Shown one piece after another: positions 18,065 to 26,790 of a stretch of 64,000 nucleotides of DNA. A program made the position numbers and the translations under genes. Under the pieces are notes generated by a model. That model saw only the letters and a program-made list of their open reading frames with translations, did no database searches and had not been told where the DNA came from. How positions within the stretch are numbered: the stretch's first letter is position 1; every line of letters starts with the position of its first letter. Source of the DNA: Dyella solisilvae (GTDB lineage Bacteria > Pseudomonadota > Gammaproteobacteria > Xanthomonadales > Rhodanobacteraceae); the NCBI RefSeq assembly GCF_003351225.1, contig NZ_QQSY01000005.1, forward strand, positions 62,001 through 126,000. The letters are read 5' to 3'.

Positions 18065-19357
18065 ATGACCCTGCACTCGCGTTACCGCCATCCGGTATGG
18101 CTCGCCGCCGGCGTGCGCACGCCGTTCGCCAAGGTGGACACGGCGCTGGCCAGCTATGACGCCATCGCGCTGTCTGTACCGGTGGTGCGGCACATGCTCG
18201 GCAGCCTACCCGACGGGAGGCGGCCGGATGTCGCCGTGTGGGGGACCGTGGTGCCCAACCTCACCTTCAGCAACATCGCGCGCGAAGTGCTGATGGATGC
18301 CGGCGCGCCCGCCACCATCCCGGCCTTCTCCACCGTGATGGCGTGCTCGACCAGCATGATCGGCATGATCGAGGCGGCCGGCATGCTCGACGACGACAGC
18401 ATGCAACTGGCCCTGGTTGGCGGCGTGGACAGCCTCAGCCGCATCCAGCTCGGCCTCAACCAGCGACTGTCCGACTGGATCCGGCGCTTCCAGAAGGCGC
18501 GCTCGGTCGGCGAGAAGGTCTCGCACGCGCTGTCGCTCAAGCTGGGTGACGTCAGCCTGTACATTCCGGGCATCGTCAACCGCACCACCGGCCTGAGCAT
18601 GGGCGAACACACCGAGATCACCGCCAAGGAATGGCGCCTCGGTCGCCAGGAACAGAACCAGATCGCCTACGACAGCCATCGACACGCCGTCGCGGCCTGG
18701 GATCAGGGCTTCTTCGACGACCTGGTGATTTCCATGGGCGATTTCCGCCGCGACAGCATCCCGCGCGCGGATACCTCGCTGGAGAAACTGGCCAAGCTGC
18801 CACCCAGCTTCGATCGCACCAGCGGCATGGGCACGCTGACTGCCGGCAACTCCTCTCCGCTCACCGACGGCGCGGCCAGCCTGTGGGTCGCGACCCAGAA
18901 GGGCCTGGAACGGCTGCCCAGCCACGTGCCGAGGGTCAAGCTGGTGGATTGGGAGATCGCTGCCGTGGACTTCCGCATCGAGGGCCTGCTGATGGCGCCG
19001 GCGTTCGCCATTCCGCGGCTGTTGGCGCGTCACGGGCTTGCCTATGACGACATCGGCCTGTGGGAGATTCATGAAGCCTTCGCCGCCCAGGTGCTGGCCC
19101 ACATCGCGGCGCTGCAGGATCGCGGCTTCCTCGCTCACAAGGCAGGCGTCGACCGCGAACTGGGCGCTTTCCCACGCGACCGGCTCAATCCCCATGGTGG
19201 CAGCGTCGCCCTGGGCCACCCCTTCGGCGCCACCGGCGCGCGCATCCTCAGCCAGACGGTGAAGGAACTGGCCGCGCATCCTCCCGGCACGCGCGCCATC
19301 GTCAGTATCTGCGCCGACGGCGGCCAGGGCTCGGTTGCGCTGCTGGAAGCCGGCTGA
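18065..19357 (+). CDS. Acetyl-CoA C-acyltransferase (thiolase)
   Basis: A 430-residue thiolase catalysing the last step of beta-oxidation or the reverse condensation. The acyl-accepting Cys is C94 (VMACSTSM), the His is in GGSVALGHPFGATGARI, and the second Cys lies in SICADGGQGSVALLE. The sequence resembles FadI-like and other long thiolases rather than FadA: VRTPFAKVDTALASYDAIAL and the long loop with VNRTTGLSMGEHTEITA. The start at 18065 follows ggaaacccgac after the msrB stop. No hydratase/dehydrogenase gene is adjacent, so its pathway is not set by context. Confidence 0.92.
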   Translation: MTLHSRYRHPVWLAAGVRTPFAKVDTALASYDAIALSVPVVRHMLGSLPDGRRPDVAVWGTVVPNLTFSNIAREVLMDAGAPATIPAFSTVMACSTSMIGMIEAAGMLDDDSMQLALVGGVDSLSRIQLGLNQRLSDWIRRFQKARSVGEKVSHALSLKLGDVSLYIPGIVNRTTGLSMGEHTEITAKEWRLGRQEQNQIAYDSHRHAVAAWDQGFFDDLVISMGDFRRDSIPRADTSLEKLAKLPPSFDRTSGMGTLTAGNSSPLTDGAASLWVATQKGLERLPSHVPRVKLVDWEIAAVDFRIEGLLMAPAFAIPRLLARHGLAYDDIGLWEIHEAFAAQVLAHIAALQDRGFLAHKAGVDRELGAFPRDRLNPHGGSVALGHPFGATGARILSQTVKELAAHPPGTRAIVSICADGGQGSVALLEAG

Positions 19358-19412
19358 CGACGCCATAGCAGGCGCTGCTAGGATGCTCCCCACTTGAACG
19401 AAGGGGACATCC

Positions 19413-20846
19413 ATGGCGCTGCGGCATACGTTTCTGGCACTCATCCTGGCTGGCCTGCTGCCCGCGGGCGCGGCCACGGCGGCGGACACCAAGCCGGCCG
19501 GCGACAAGGATTTCGTGGCTTATGCCCAGCCGGTGATCGCCTTCACCCATGCCACCGTGGTGGACGGCACGGGCCGCAAGCCGGCCCGCGACCAGACCCT
19601 GCTGGTGGACCACGGGCGCATCACGGCGCTGGGCAAATCCAGCCGCATCAAGGTGCCGGATGGCGCCACCGTGATCGACGCGCACGGCAAGACCCTGTTG
19701 CCGGGTTTCGTGATGGTGCACGAGCACATGTTCTATCCGGCCGGCGGCGTCGAGTACAACGAGATGAGTTACAGCTTCCCGCGGCTGTACCTGGCCGGCG
19801 GCACCACTACGCTGCGCACGGCAGGCTCGATGATGCCGTATGCCGACCTCAACGTGCGCGATACGATTACCGCGGGCAAGGTCATCGGCCCGGACATGGA
19901 CGTGACGGGGCCCTACCTCAACGGCCCCGGCCTGCCGATCCCCGCTGTGCATGTGCTCAGCGGCCCCGATGACGCCGAGCGCACGGTCAACTACTGGGCC
20001 GACGAAGGCGTCACCTCCTACAAGGCCTACATGCAGATCACCCGCGCCGAACTGCAGCGCGCGATCGAGACAGCGCACCGCCGCGGCTTCAAGCTGACGG
20101 CGCACCTGTGCTCGGTCACCTATCGCGAAGCGGTCGAGGCAGGCATCGACAATCTCGAACACGGCTTCTTCGTCAGCACCGACTTCGTCAAGGACAAGCA
20201 GCCTGACCAGTGCCCCGCGCGCGCCGATGTCACGCAGTCGCTGGGCGCGCTGGACCCGGCCTCGCCCGAGATGAAGTCACTGATCCGACTGATGATCGAC
20301 CACCATGTGGCGCTCACCTCCACGCTGACCGTGTTCGAAACCTTCCTTCCCGGCCGGCCCAAGGCGCCGCAGGGCGCGCTCGACCTGATGCTGCCCGAAG
20401 TGCGCGCGCAGTACGAAGCCGGCTGGGCCAAGGCGCAGAGCGGCAAGCTCGGCGCGTCGGTGGACACCTACCTCAAACTCGCCAGGCTCGAGAAGCAATT
20501 CTCCGACGCGGGCGGCCTGCTGCTGGCCGGCACCGACCCCACGGGCTACGGCGGCGTGGTGCCGGGATTCGCCTCCAAGCGCGAAATCGAGCTGCTGGTC
20601 GAGGCAGGCTTTCCCTTCGAGCAGGCAGTGAAGGTGGCGACCGCCAATGGCGCCCGTTATCTCGGGCGAGATCAGGAAGTGGGCACGCTGGCCATAGGCA
20701 AGCGTGCCGATATCGCGTTGATCGACGGTGACCCCACCAAGGACACCAGCGCCATCGAGCATATGCCACTGGTGTTCAAGAACGGCGTCGGCTACGACAC
20801 GCAGAAGATCTTCGACGCCACGCACGACACCGTCGGCCTGCACTGA
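19413..20846 (+). CDS. Secreted imidazolonepropionase-like amidohydrolase
   Basis: A 477-residue protein with a signal peptide (residues 1-23, LALILAGLLPAGAATAAD), so periplasmic or secreted. Metal-ligand motifs of the amidohydrolase superfamily follow in order: VMVHEHMFYP, a candidate carbamylated Lys in TSYKAYMQI, LTAHLCSV, NLEHGFF and LAGTDPTG. The C-terminal strands ATANGARYLGRDQEVGTLAIGKRADIALIDGD complete the composite beta-sandwich. Related enzymes are prolidases/dipeptidases acting on Xaa-Pro or cyclic amides. It stands 55 bp after the thiolase and converges on tlpA. Confidence 0.9.
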   Translation: MALRHTFLALILAGLLPAGAATAADTKPAGDKDFVAYAQPVIAFTHATVVDGTGRKPARDQTLLVDHGRITALGKSSRIKVPDGATVIDAHGKTLLPGFVMVHEHMFYPAGGVEYNEMSYSFPRLYLAGGTTTLRTAGSMMPYADLNVRDTITAGKVIGPDMDVTGPYLNGPGLPIPAVHVLSGPDDAERTVNYWADEGVTSYKAYMQITRAELQRAIETAHRRGFKLTAHLCSVTYREAVEAGIDNLEHGFFVSTDFVKDKQPDQCPARADVTQSLGALDPASPEMKSLIRLMIDHHVALTSTLTVFETFLPGRPKAPQGALDLMLPEVRAQYEAGWAKAQSGKLGASVDTYLKLARLEKQFSDAGGLLLAGTDPTGYGGVVPGFASKREIELLVEAGFPFEQAVKVATANGARYLGRDQEVGTLAIGKRADIALIDGDPTKDTSAIEHMPLVFKNGVGYDTQKIFDATHDTVGLH

Positions 20847-20864
20847 GCACGCCGACGGAATCCA

Positions 20865-21467
20865 TCAGCGCTCCAGCAGCGGTGTCACCACGCGTTCCAG
20901 GCGTTTGGCCGTCCATTCGGGCGGCCGCTCCTTCCAGCCGTCCTCGACCAGGCGTCCGCTGCGGTCGATGGTGAAGCTGACCGGCAGCCGCCAGATCCGC
21001 CCGTAGCCCGGTACGTGCGGATCGCCGAGCAGTCCGACCGGAAATTCAAGCTTGCCGGCCACGGCCCGCACCTTGTCGAGGTCCTCGGGCGCGTCGAGGC
21101 TGAAACCGAGCACCACCAGCCCCTGGTCCGCGTGCTCCCGTGCATAGCGCGACAGCAGGGGCAGTTCTTCGCGGCATGGCTCGCACCATGTCGCCCAGAA
21201 CGTGACGATCACCACTTTGCCGCGCAACGCCTGCAAGTCGATGGTCTTGCCGTCGAGTGTGTGCAGGGCGATCGGCGGCGCCGGCGCTCCTACCACGAGG
21301 TCATTCGCGTAAGCCGCGTTCAGGGGCGCGACCAGACAAGCCAGCAGGCACAGTCGCCACAGGCACGCCACGATGCGCCGGGCTGGCGAAGTGATGGCCG
21401 CATGCATCCGCGCGGCACTGCCCGGAGATGGCTTCGATTCCGCCCTGATGAGCACGGAAGTCGTCAT
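20865..21467 (-). CDS. TlpA/ResA-like periplasmic thiol-disulfide oxidoreductase
   Basis: A 200-residue protein with an N-terminal hydrophobic segment (residues ~32-50, ACLWRLCLLACLVAPLNAAYA) acting as signal peptide or anchor. A thioredoxin fold follows with WATWCEPCREELP (redox CEPC) and cis-Pro in WRLPVSFTIDRSG. The ATG at 21467 overlaps the stop of the upstream outer-membrane gene (ATGA), fixing the start. TlpA-like proteins reduce cytochrome c or CuA thiols or help copper delivery. The coupled CATCGC protein and His-rich DUF2946 gene upstream suggest a metal/redox envelope function. Confidence 0.92.
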   Translation of the reverse strand: MTTSVLIRAESKPSPGSAARMHAAITSPARRIVACLWRLCLLACLVAPLNAAYANDLVVGAPAPPIALHTLDGKTIDLQALRGKVVIVTFWATWCEPCREELPLLSRYAREHADQGLVVLGFSLDAPEDLDKVRAVAGKLEFPVGLLGDPHVPGYGRIWRLPVSFTIDRSGRLVEDGWKERPPEWTAKRLERVVTPLLER

Positions 21468-22597
21468 AGCTTCATGCTCAGGCCGACCGTGCCGGTCCAC
21501 TTGGGAAACAGCTGATAGCCCTGCAGGTGGCTGTACACCGGCAACTGCACGAAGGCATACATCTGCAGGCGCGGCGTCAGGCTCGCGCTGATGCCGGGAC
21601 TGAGGTAGACCACCTCACCCGCGGTGTCCGCGCGATCGGCCAGCGCGCCCTGGTCCGCACTCTTGTGCAGCCAGTTGAGCTGCAACTGCGGCACCCAGCT
21701 CGCGTGCGCCTCGTAGCGCAAGCCGACGCTCAGCGAGGCCTGGTTGCCAGGTCGATAGTCCGTGCCCGGCTGGTCAAGCTTCTGGCTCACCGCGGCCTGG
21801 AACTGTCCGTTGACGAACGCGTCGAAATCCTGGCTCACCGGCTGGTAGTAATACGCGCCGACAATCAGGTCGGTGCTGCCGGTACCGGCCTGCAGGCTGG
21901 TATCCAGCGACTGGCCCTGCGACGGCCCGTTCTTGAAGGTGGTGGGTTGCCCGACGAAGGCGCCGTCGTCCGCCTGCCCACCGTAGTGCCCCGTAGGCAG
22001 CTTGATGCCGAACACGACGCCCAGGTTGTGCATCGGCAGGAAGCCCTGGTAACTGCCCAGAATCCGGGCATCGCCGATGCCGGCGACGTGGGCCTCGCTG
22101 ATCTGGTCCGGCGCGATGGCCGCCGGGGTGAAGGGCTGCAGTTGCGTGCCGTAGGTCGAGTGATCGCGCAGCACGTACGGCAGGGCGAAAGTCACGCCCC
22201 AGTCGGCGTTGAAACGGTAGGTGGCCGTCGCGTTGACGTAGCGGTTGATGGTGTCCTTCTCGATCTCGCCACCACCGATGGAAGGATCCGAAGGCTGGTT
22301 CACCACCTGCTCGGGCGAAGCCTTGCTGCTGCCGTGGCGCAGCTGGCTCTGGTCGATATAGGTGTAATCGAGGTTCACCCTCCAACCGGACTCCGCAGAG
22401 TAACCGGTGGCGGCGTCAGTGCTGAGCGTGCAACCACAGGTGGCGCAGGCCTGCGCCAGCTCGGGCGCAGCGCCAAGGACCACAAAGGTCGCGAGCGCCA
22501 ACAACGAAGGGCCACCGGCCCATGACATCGGTGGGCGCGCGCCGCGTGCGCGCGCCGGTCCGGCCATTGCTGTCCGTGCAAATGTCGGGATACGCAT
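21464..22597 (-). CDS. Outer-membrane beta-barrel protein with N-terminal CATCGC motif
   Basis: A 377-residue protein with a long N-region and hydrophobic segment (SLLALATFVVLGAAPELAQA), then a short cysteine motif CATCGCTLS, and a transporter-like beta-barrel (GWRVNLDYTYIDQSQLR; YRFNADWGVTFALPYVLRDHS; GDARILGSYQGF; GIKLPTGHYG; ending WTGTVGLSMKL). CATCGC suggests metal binding just after export. The start at 22597 (MRIPTFARTAM) is chosen over 22648 because the extra residues look non-coding. It is translationally coupled to the TlpA-like gene. The ligand is unknown; copper is a fair guess from the neighbours. Confidence 0.8.
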   Translation of the reverse strand: MRIPTFARTAMAGPARARGARPPMSWAGGPSLLALATFVVLGAAPELAQACATCGCTLSTDAATGYSAESGWRVNLDYTYIDQSQLRHGSSKASPEQVVNQPSDPSIGGGEIEKDTINRYVNATATYRFNADWGVTFALPYVLRDHSTYGTQLQPFTPAAIAPDQISEAHVAGIGDARILGSYQGFLPMHNLGVVFGIKLPTGHYGGQADDGAFVGQPTTFKNGPSQGQSLDTSLQAGTGSTDLIVGAYYYQPVSQDFDAFVNGQFQAAVSQKLDQPGTDYRPGNQASLSVGLRYEAHASWVPQLQLNWLHKSADQGALADRADTAGEVVYLSPGISASLTPRLQMYAFVQLPVYSHLQGYQLFPKWTGTVGLSMKL

Positions 22598-22771
22598 GAA
22601 ATGAAAACTCTGGATATGGCAACTGCCACGGCTCGACGCCGGGCGCATCGATGGGTGACCACCCCGGCGCGCATCCGCGCGCGACGACTACCGCGGCCGC
22701 GCGTGGAAACTCCGAAGGAGGATGGCTGGAAAGTCAGGGCAGCCGACAGAACGCCGGACGGCCTGCGCGGG

Positions 22772-23161
22772 TCAGCCGATCAGGGGTGGGCCGCGAGGTT
22801 GCGCGCCCAGCAGCGACGGGACGTCGTGTTCGACCGTCGGTATCCAGGGCTCCGGGCTGCCGACCGGCGCGGCCGGCACGAGAAACAGCACATGACCCGA
22901 CGCCAGCACCGATTGCAGCTCGAAAAGCACGCAATAGCCGCAGTGGTCGATGCCGTGCCCGGAGTGATCGGGCAATGCCGGGGCATGGCCCTCGGCCATG
23001 CCATGGTGAGCGTGGTGATGCGCACTATGGGGAAGCGCATCGGCCACCGGCATGACGCGCGAGATCGCCGGCATCGCCACGATGAGCGCCATGGCCAGCA
23101 ACGCCAGCCATGCCACCCAGGGACGAAACTGCCTTCGCCGAAATGCCACGGACCCCACCAC
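22772..23161 (-). CDS. His-rich DUF2946-like protein
   Basis: A 129-residue protein with one N-terminal membrane segment (WVAWLALLAMALIVAMPAISRV), a His-rich stretch (HSAHHHAHHGMAEGH, HSGHGIDH) and the DUF2946 signature HCGYCVLF. Members are small metal-linked (often copper-associated) envelope proteins. It precedes the CATCGC barrel gene by 174 bp on the same strand and probably belongs to the same metal-related unit. Metal identity is inferred, not shown. Confidence 0.8.
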   Translation of the reverse strand: MVGSVAFRRRQFRPWVAWLALLAMALIVAMPAISRVMPVADALPHSAHHHAHHGMAEGHAPALPDHSGHGIDHCGYCVLFELQSVLASGHVLFLVPAAPVGSPEPWIPTVEHDVPSLLGAQPRGPPLIG

Positions 23162-23281
23162 GCCTGCGCGTACTCAGGTCGCAAATTTATCACGGAACGA
23201 CCTGCCTATCCGTTGCGCGACAATGTGCTACGCCGCAATACCTTGCGGCGCAGGACGAGCCGCCTCGCGGGCGGCTCCGAC

Positions 23282-24526
23282 TTAGAAATAGACCTGCGCG
23301 CGCAGCTCGAAAATGTGCGGGTTCACTTGCAGCTTGCCGCGATCGCTGAAGGCCCAGACGTAGTTGGCCTGGAATTTCAGGTGTTCACCCAGGTACCAGT
23401 TGGCGCCCGCGGTCCAGTCGTGCTCCTTGCCTCCGGTGATGGAGCCGTCGTTGAGATCCAGCTCGCTGTAGCGCACGGCCAGTTCCACCGCGCCCCAGGG
23501 GCTGGTCGAACGGATCACCTGCAGGTTGCGCGCGTTGTAGCGGCGGTCCGCCACATTGCCATCGCTGTAGTAGCGCGACTCGCCGGTGAGCGTCCAGGTG
23601 GTGAACAGGTAGTAGCCGTTCACCTTGTAATCGCGCTTGCCAAGGCTGCGATCCACCTGCGCCTGCAGGTATTCGCCCTGCAGCGACCACGGCCCTTCGA
23701 TCCACAACGCCTCAAAGCCCTGGCGATCGACACTCTTGCTGTACGGCAGGTTGCCCGAATCGACCAGCCTCACCGGCGACAGGCCATCCTCGGGACGTGC
23801 ACGCAGGCGTGCGGTCGGCGGCACGCTGCCCTCATTGGCCCAATCGAGCTCTTCGCGCGACGCGGACAGGCCCAGATGCAGCACCTTGCCCTGCTCGTTC
23901 AGCGGCACCCAGGCGGCGCGCCCGGCCCAGGTGTGCCCCGGGTTGTTGCCATCGAAATCCTTGCGCCAGAAGTAGTCGCCGATGTTCAGCACGAAGTGCG
24001 GCCTGATCCACGCCCAGTCCAGGCCCGCGCGGCGACCCTCCCACACGGCCTGAGTCGGCAGCGCAGTCTCGATGAAGGTGGTCGCGGAACTACTGGTCAC
24101 GCCTTCGAAGCCGACCGGCGTCTTCGAGTAGCCCAGGCGGAAGTTGCCGAGGTCCTGGCCAAGCACGCCGCTGCTGCGCACGCGCACAAAAGCGTCTGCC
24201 CACAGCCTGGCCTGGAAGTCGTATTGCACGATGGCGTCATAGACGCCGGGCTTGCGCAGGAACAGGCCGAGATACTTGCGCCGGGCGGTGCTGGCGTCTT
24301 CGAAGCGTCCCTCGTCGTGCGAGAAATTGTTGACGTCGTACTGGTAGAGCACCGCCAGGCCAAAGTCGGTGCCGTCCGAGGCCACCACATGCGTCGGCCA
24401 GTTGCTGTAGAAATCGTAGTCGTCTGCAAAACAACAGGCGGGCGCGGCCAGTGACAGGGCCAGGCCGATGACCAGCGACTGGCGTCGCAGGATTGCCATT
24501 GCAGACCGTCTACGTATTCGAGCCAT
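23282..24526 (-). CDS. OprP/OprO-like (phosphate-selective type) porin
   Basis: A 414-residue outer-membrane porin of the Porin_O_P family. Residues 1-34 form the signal peptide (SLVIGLALSLAAPACCFADD). Barrel strands typical of the family follow: YDAIVQYDFQARLWADAFVRV, GNFRLGYSKTPVGFEG, WRKDFDGNNPGHTWAGRAAW, FEALWIEGPWSLQGEYLQA, and a terminal ELRAQVYF ending in Phe. The ATG at 24526 has aggag 8 bases upstream. Despite the family name, substrates range from phosphate and pyrophosphate to other anions. A palindrome lies 64 bp upstream. Confidence 0.9.
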   Translation of the reverse strand: MARIRRRSAMAILRRQSLVIGLALSLAAPACCFADDYDFYSNWPTHVVASDGTDFGLAVLYQYDVNNFSHDEGRFEDASTARRKYLGLFLRKPGVYDAIVQYDFQARLWADAFVRVRSSGVLGQDLGNFRLGYSKTPVGFEGVTSSSATTFIETALPTQAVWEGRRAGLDWAWIRPHFVLNIGDYFWRKDFDGNNPGHTWAGRAAWVPLNEQGKVLHLGLSASREELDWANEGSVPPTARLRARPEDGLSPVRLVDSGNLPYSKSVDRQGFEALWIEGPWSLQGEYLQAQVDRSLGKRDYKVNGYYLFTTWTLTGESRYYSDGNVADRRYNARNLQVIRSTSPWGAVELAVRYSELDLNDGSITGGKEHDWTAGANWYLGEHLKFQANYVWAFSDRGKLQVNPHIFELRAQVYF

Positions 24527-24589
24527 GTTTTCAACTCCTGTCGTGTAACCACATGCTGTCCAAGCACCGGATGGCCCTGAAATGATCAT

Positions 24590-24603
24590 TGTGCATATGC
24601 ACA
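24590..24603. promoter_or_regulatory. 14-bp perfect palindrome upstream of the OprP-like porin
   Basis: TGTGCATATGCACA, in the 286-bp region between the divergent porin and YtcJ genes, 64 bp from the porin start. The symmetry suits a dimeric regulator of the GntR/TetR/LacI kind. The rest of 24604-24812 shows no clear signal. Confidence 0.45.
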
Positions 24604-24812
24604 TGACCCGAATTTCCGTCGGCCATGCGTTTGGCCGTCCATCTCATCTCATTCGCTCGCAAGCTAGACGACGGGCATCCTGAACAACCTGTTGCATGCG
24701 CTTGACACTTTTCGAATACCCACCTTCGCAGTCACGCAAAGTCCACGTAACACCGCTTACACCTAGTTCCGGACCTGCCGGCGGGGAGCCGGCATGACGG
24801 CAGGCGACGACC

Positions 24813-26588
24813 ATGAACAGGCATCCGACGCTCATCGTCCACAACGCCAGGATCCACACCGGCGTAGCGCAGCGCCCGGAAGTCCAGGCGCTGGCCGTCC
24901 ATGGCGACCATATCGCCGCCGTGGGAACGAACGGGCAGATCCGCTCACTGGCCGGACCGGCGACATTGATGATCGATGCCGGCAGGCGGCGCGTGATTCC
25001 GGGATTGATCGATGCGCACATCCACCTCATGCGCTACGGGCCGAGCTACAACCTGGACCTGCGCTGGGATGGCGTGCCGACGCTCGCCGAGGCCATGCGC
25101 CTGCTGGCCGAACAGGTGGCGCGCACACCGGCGACGCAATGGGTGCGCGTGGTCGGCGGCTTCTGCGAACACCAGTTCGCCGAGCGTCGCCTGCCCACGC
25201 TGGACGAGTTGAATCAGGTTGCCCCTTCGACACCGGTGCTGATCATCCATCTCGGTGATCGCGCCCTGCTCAACGGCGCCGCCTTGCTCGCTTGCGGCTA
25301 CACGCGGGACACCCCTGATCCGCCCGGCGCGCACATGGAGTGGGATGCATCCGGTTCGCCCACGGGCCTGTTGCTTGCTGCGCCGAACCTGTCGCTACTG
25401 GACGACGCCCTGTCGCACGCGCCCTCCGCGCCGTACGAATACCAGCTCAACGCCATGCGCCACTTCATGCGTGAACTCAACCGGCTTGGCGTCACCAGCG
25501 TGATTGACGCGGGCGCCGCGCGCCAGCGCTATCCGGACGATCATCGCGTCATCGAGGAGTTGCAACTGCATCACCTCTTGAGCGTGCGCGTGGCGTATCA
25601 CCTTGGCGCCAGCACTCCCCATGCGGAGCTGGGCGATTACACCCACCTGACCTCGACCCTGCATCCCGGCCAGGGCGATGCGTTCTACAGGCTCAATGGC
25701 GCAGGAGAGCTGCTGGTGCATGCGGCGGTGGACTTCAGCAATTTCCGTCAACCGCGCCCGGCGACGCCGCCCAGCATGGAAGTGGAGCTGGAGCCGGTTA
25801 TCCGCCATCTCGCGGCCAACCGTTGGCCGTGGCGCATGCACGCCACCTATGACGAGACCATCAGCCATGCGCTCGATGTGTTCGAGCGCGTCGATCGCGA
25901 GATTCCGTTGCACGAGCTGCACTGGTTCTTCGACCATGCCGAAACAGTATCCGAGCACAACCTCGAACGGATCGCGCGCCTGGGCGGCGGCATAACAGTG
26001 CAGCCGCGCATGGCTTACCAGGGCGAGTACTTCGCCGAGCGCTATGGCGCCGAGGCAACGGCGCACGCGCCGCCCTTCCGTCGCATGCTGGAACTGGGCG
26101 TTCACGCCGGCGTCGGCAGCGATGCCGCGCGACTGGGGAGCTACGACCCGTGGATCGGGCTCCATTGGCTGACCACCGGCACGACGCTTGGCGGCTTGTC
26201 GCTCTATCCAAGGGAGCGCTGTCTCGACCGCGCGTCCGCATTGGCCATGTATACCCACGCCAACAGCTGGTTCACCGGCGAGGAAGGCATCAAGGGTCAG
26301 CTCGATGTTGGCCAACTGGCCGATTTCGCGGTGCTGTCAGACGACTACTTCGACGTTGCGGACGAAGATATCCGGCAGATCGTCTCTGACCTTACCGTGG
26401 TGGATGGCCGCATCGTCTACGCCGACGGGCCGTTCCAGATGCACGATCCCGCCCCGTTGCCCGCGATGCCCGAATGGTCACCCGTGAACCACGGGATTAC
26501 CTGCTGGCGCGCGCCCCGGAATACCGCGGGCGCACAGATGCCTCGCGGCGGCCACGTTCGCCAACCCTCTACTCCCCGGCGCGGTTAG
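24813..26588 (+). CDS. YtcJ-type amidohydrolase (paralogue of the 10095-11963 gene)
   Basis: A 591-residue amidohydrolase collinear with the minus-strand copy 13 kb away. Shared blocks include YNLDLRWDGVP, TQWVRVVGGFCEHQFAERRLP, LNRLGVTSVIDAG, RWPWRMHATYDETISHALDV, WFFDHAETVSEHN and RMAYQGEYFAERYGAEA. Metal ligands: LIDAHIHLM and GSDAARLGSYDP (GSDA where the other copy has GTDA). The C-terminal Cys/His-rich tail of the other copy is replaced by a short basic tail. The substrate is unknown. It may be co-transcribed with the SDR gene 202 bp downstream, although an operator-like repeat lies between them. Confidence 0.9.
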   Translation: MNRHPTLIVHNARIHTGVAQRPEVQALAVHGDHIAAVGTNGQIRSLAGPATLMIDAGRRRVIPGLIDAHIHLMRYGPSYNLDLRWDGVPTLAEAMRLLAEQVARTPATQWVRVVGGFCEHQFAERRLPTLDELNQVAPSTPVLIIHLGDRALLNGAALLACGYTRDTPDPPGAHMEWDASGSPTGLLLAAPNLSLLDDALSHAPSAPYEYQLNAMRHFMRELNRLGVTSVIDAGAARQRYPDDHRVIEELQLHHLLSVRVAYHLGASTPHAELGDYTHLTSTLHPGQGDAFYRLNGAGELLVHAAVDFSNFRQPRPATPPSMEVELEPVIRHLAANRWPWRMHATYDETISHALDVFERVDREIPLHELHWFFDHAETVSEHNLERIARLGGGITVQPRMAYQGEYFAERYGAEATAHAPPFRRMLELGVHAGVGSDAARLGSYDPWIGLHWLTTGTTLGGLSLYPRERCLDRASALAMYTHANSWFTGEEGIKGQLDVGQLADFAVLSDDYFDVADEDIRQIVSDLTVVDGRIVYADGPFQMHDPAPLPAMPEWSPVNHGITCWRAPRNTAGAQMPRGGHVRQPSTPRRG

Positions 26589-26681
26589 CGCGCCGTTGAT
26601 GAGGCCTGTCGTCGACAGCAGCGAGCCTTGGCTCGGGTCAAAGGCAGGCGTCTTCAGGACTGCCCCGGTCGGCCACTTCAC

Positions 26682-26713
26682 AACATGTTCGACGAATTCG
26701 AACATGTTCGTCG
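26682..26713. promoter_or_regulatory. Tandem operator-like repeat upstream of the SDR gene
   Basis: AACATGTTCGacg (26682-26694) and AACATGTTCGtcg (26701-26713) form a direct repeat with 19-bp periodicity; each holds the palindrome GAACATGTTC or part of it, and CGAACATGTTCG at 26699-26710 is a perfect 12-bp palindrome. It lies 78 bp before the SDR start. This layout suits two regulator dimers on one DNA face. Confidence 0.55.
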
Positions 26714-26790
26714 GCCCGATGGTACGGCCCACGCCCGCCGCCGGCGCACCATCTCTCCATCGTCAACCACCCCCGACATGGGAGAACGCC

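Noticed and set aside
22601-24454. 617-codon plus-strand frame opposite the DUF2946 and OprP-like genes
   Set aside because: It crosses two clear minus-strand genes and an intergenic region; no recognisable protein.
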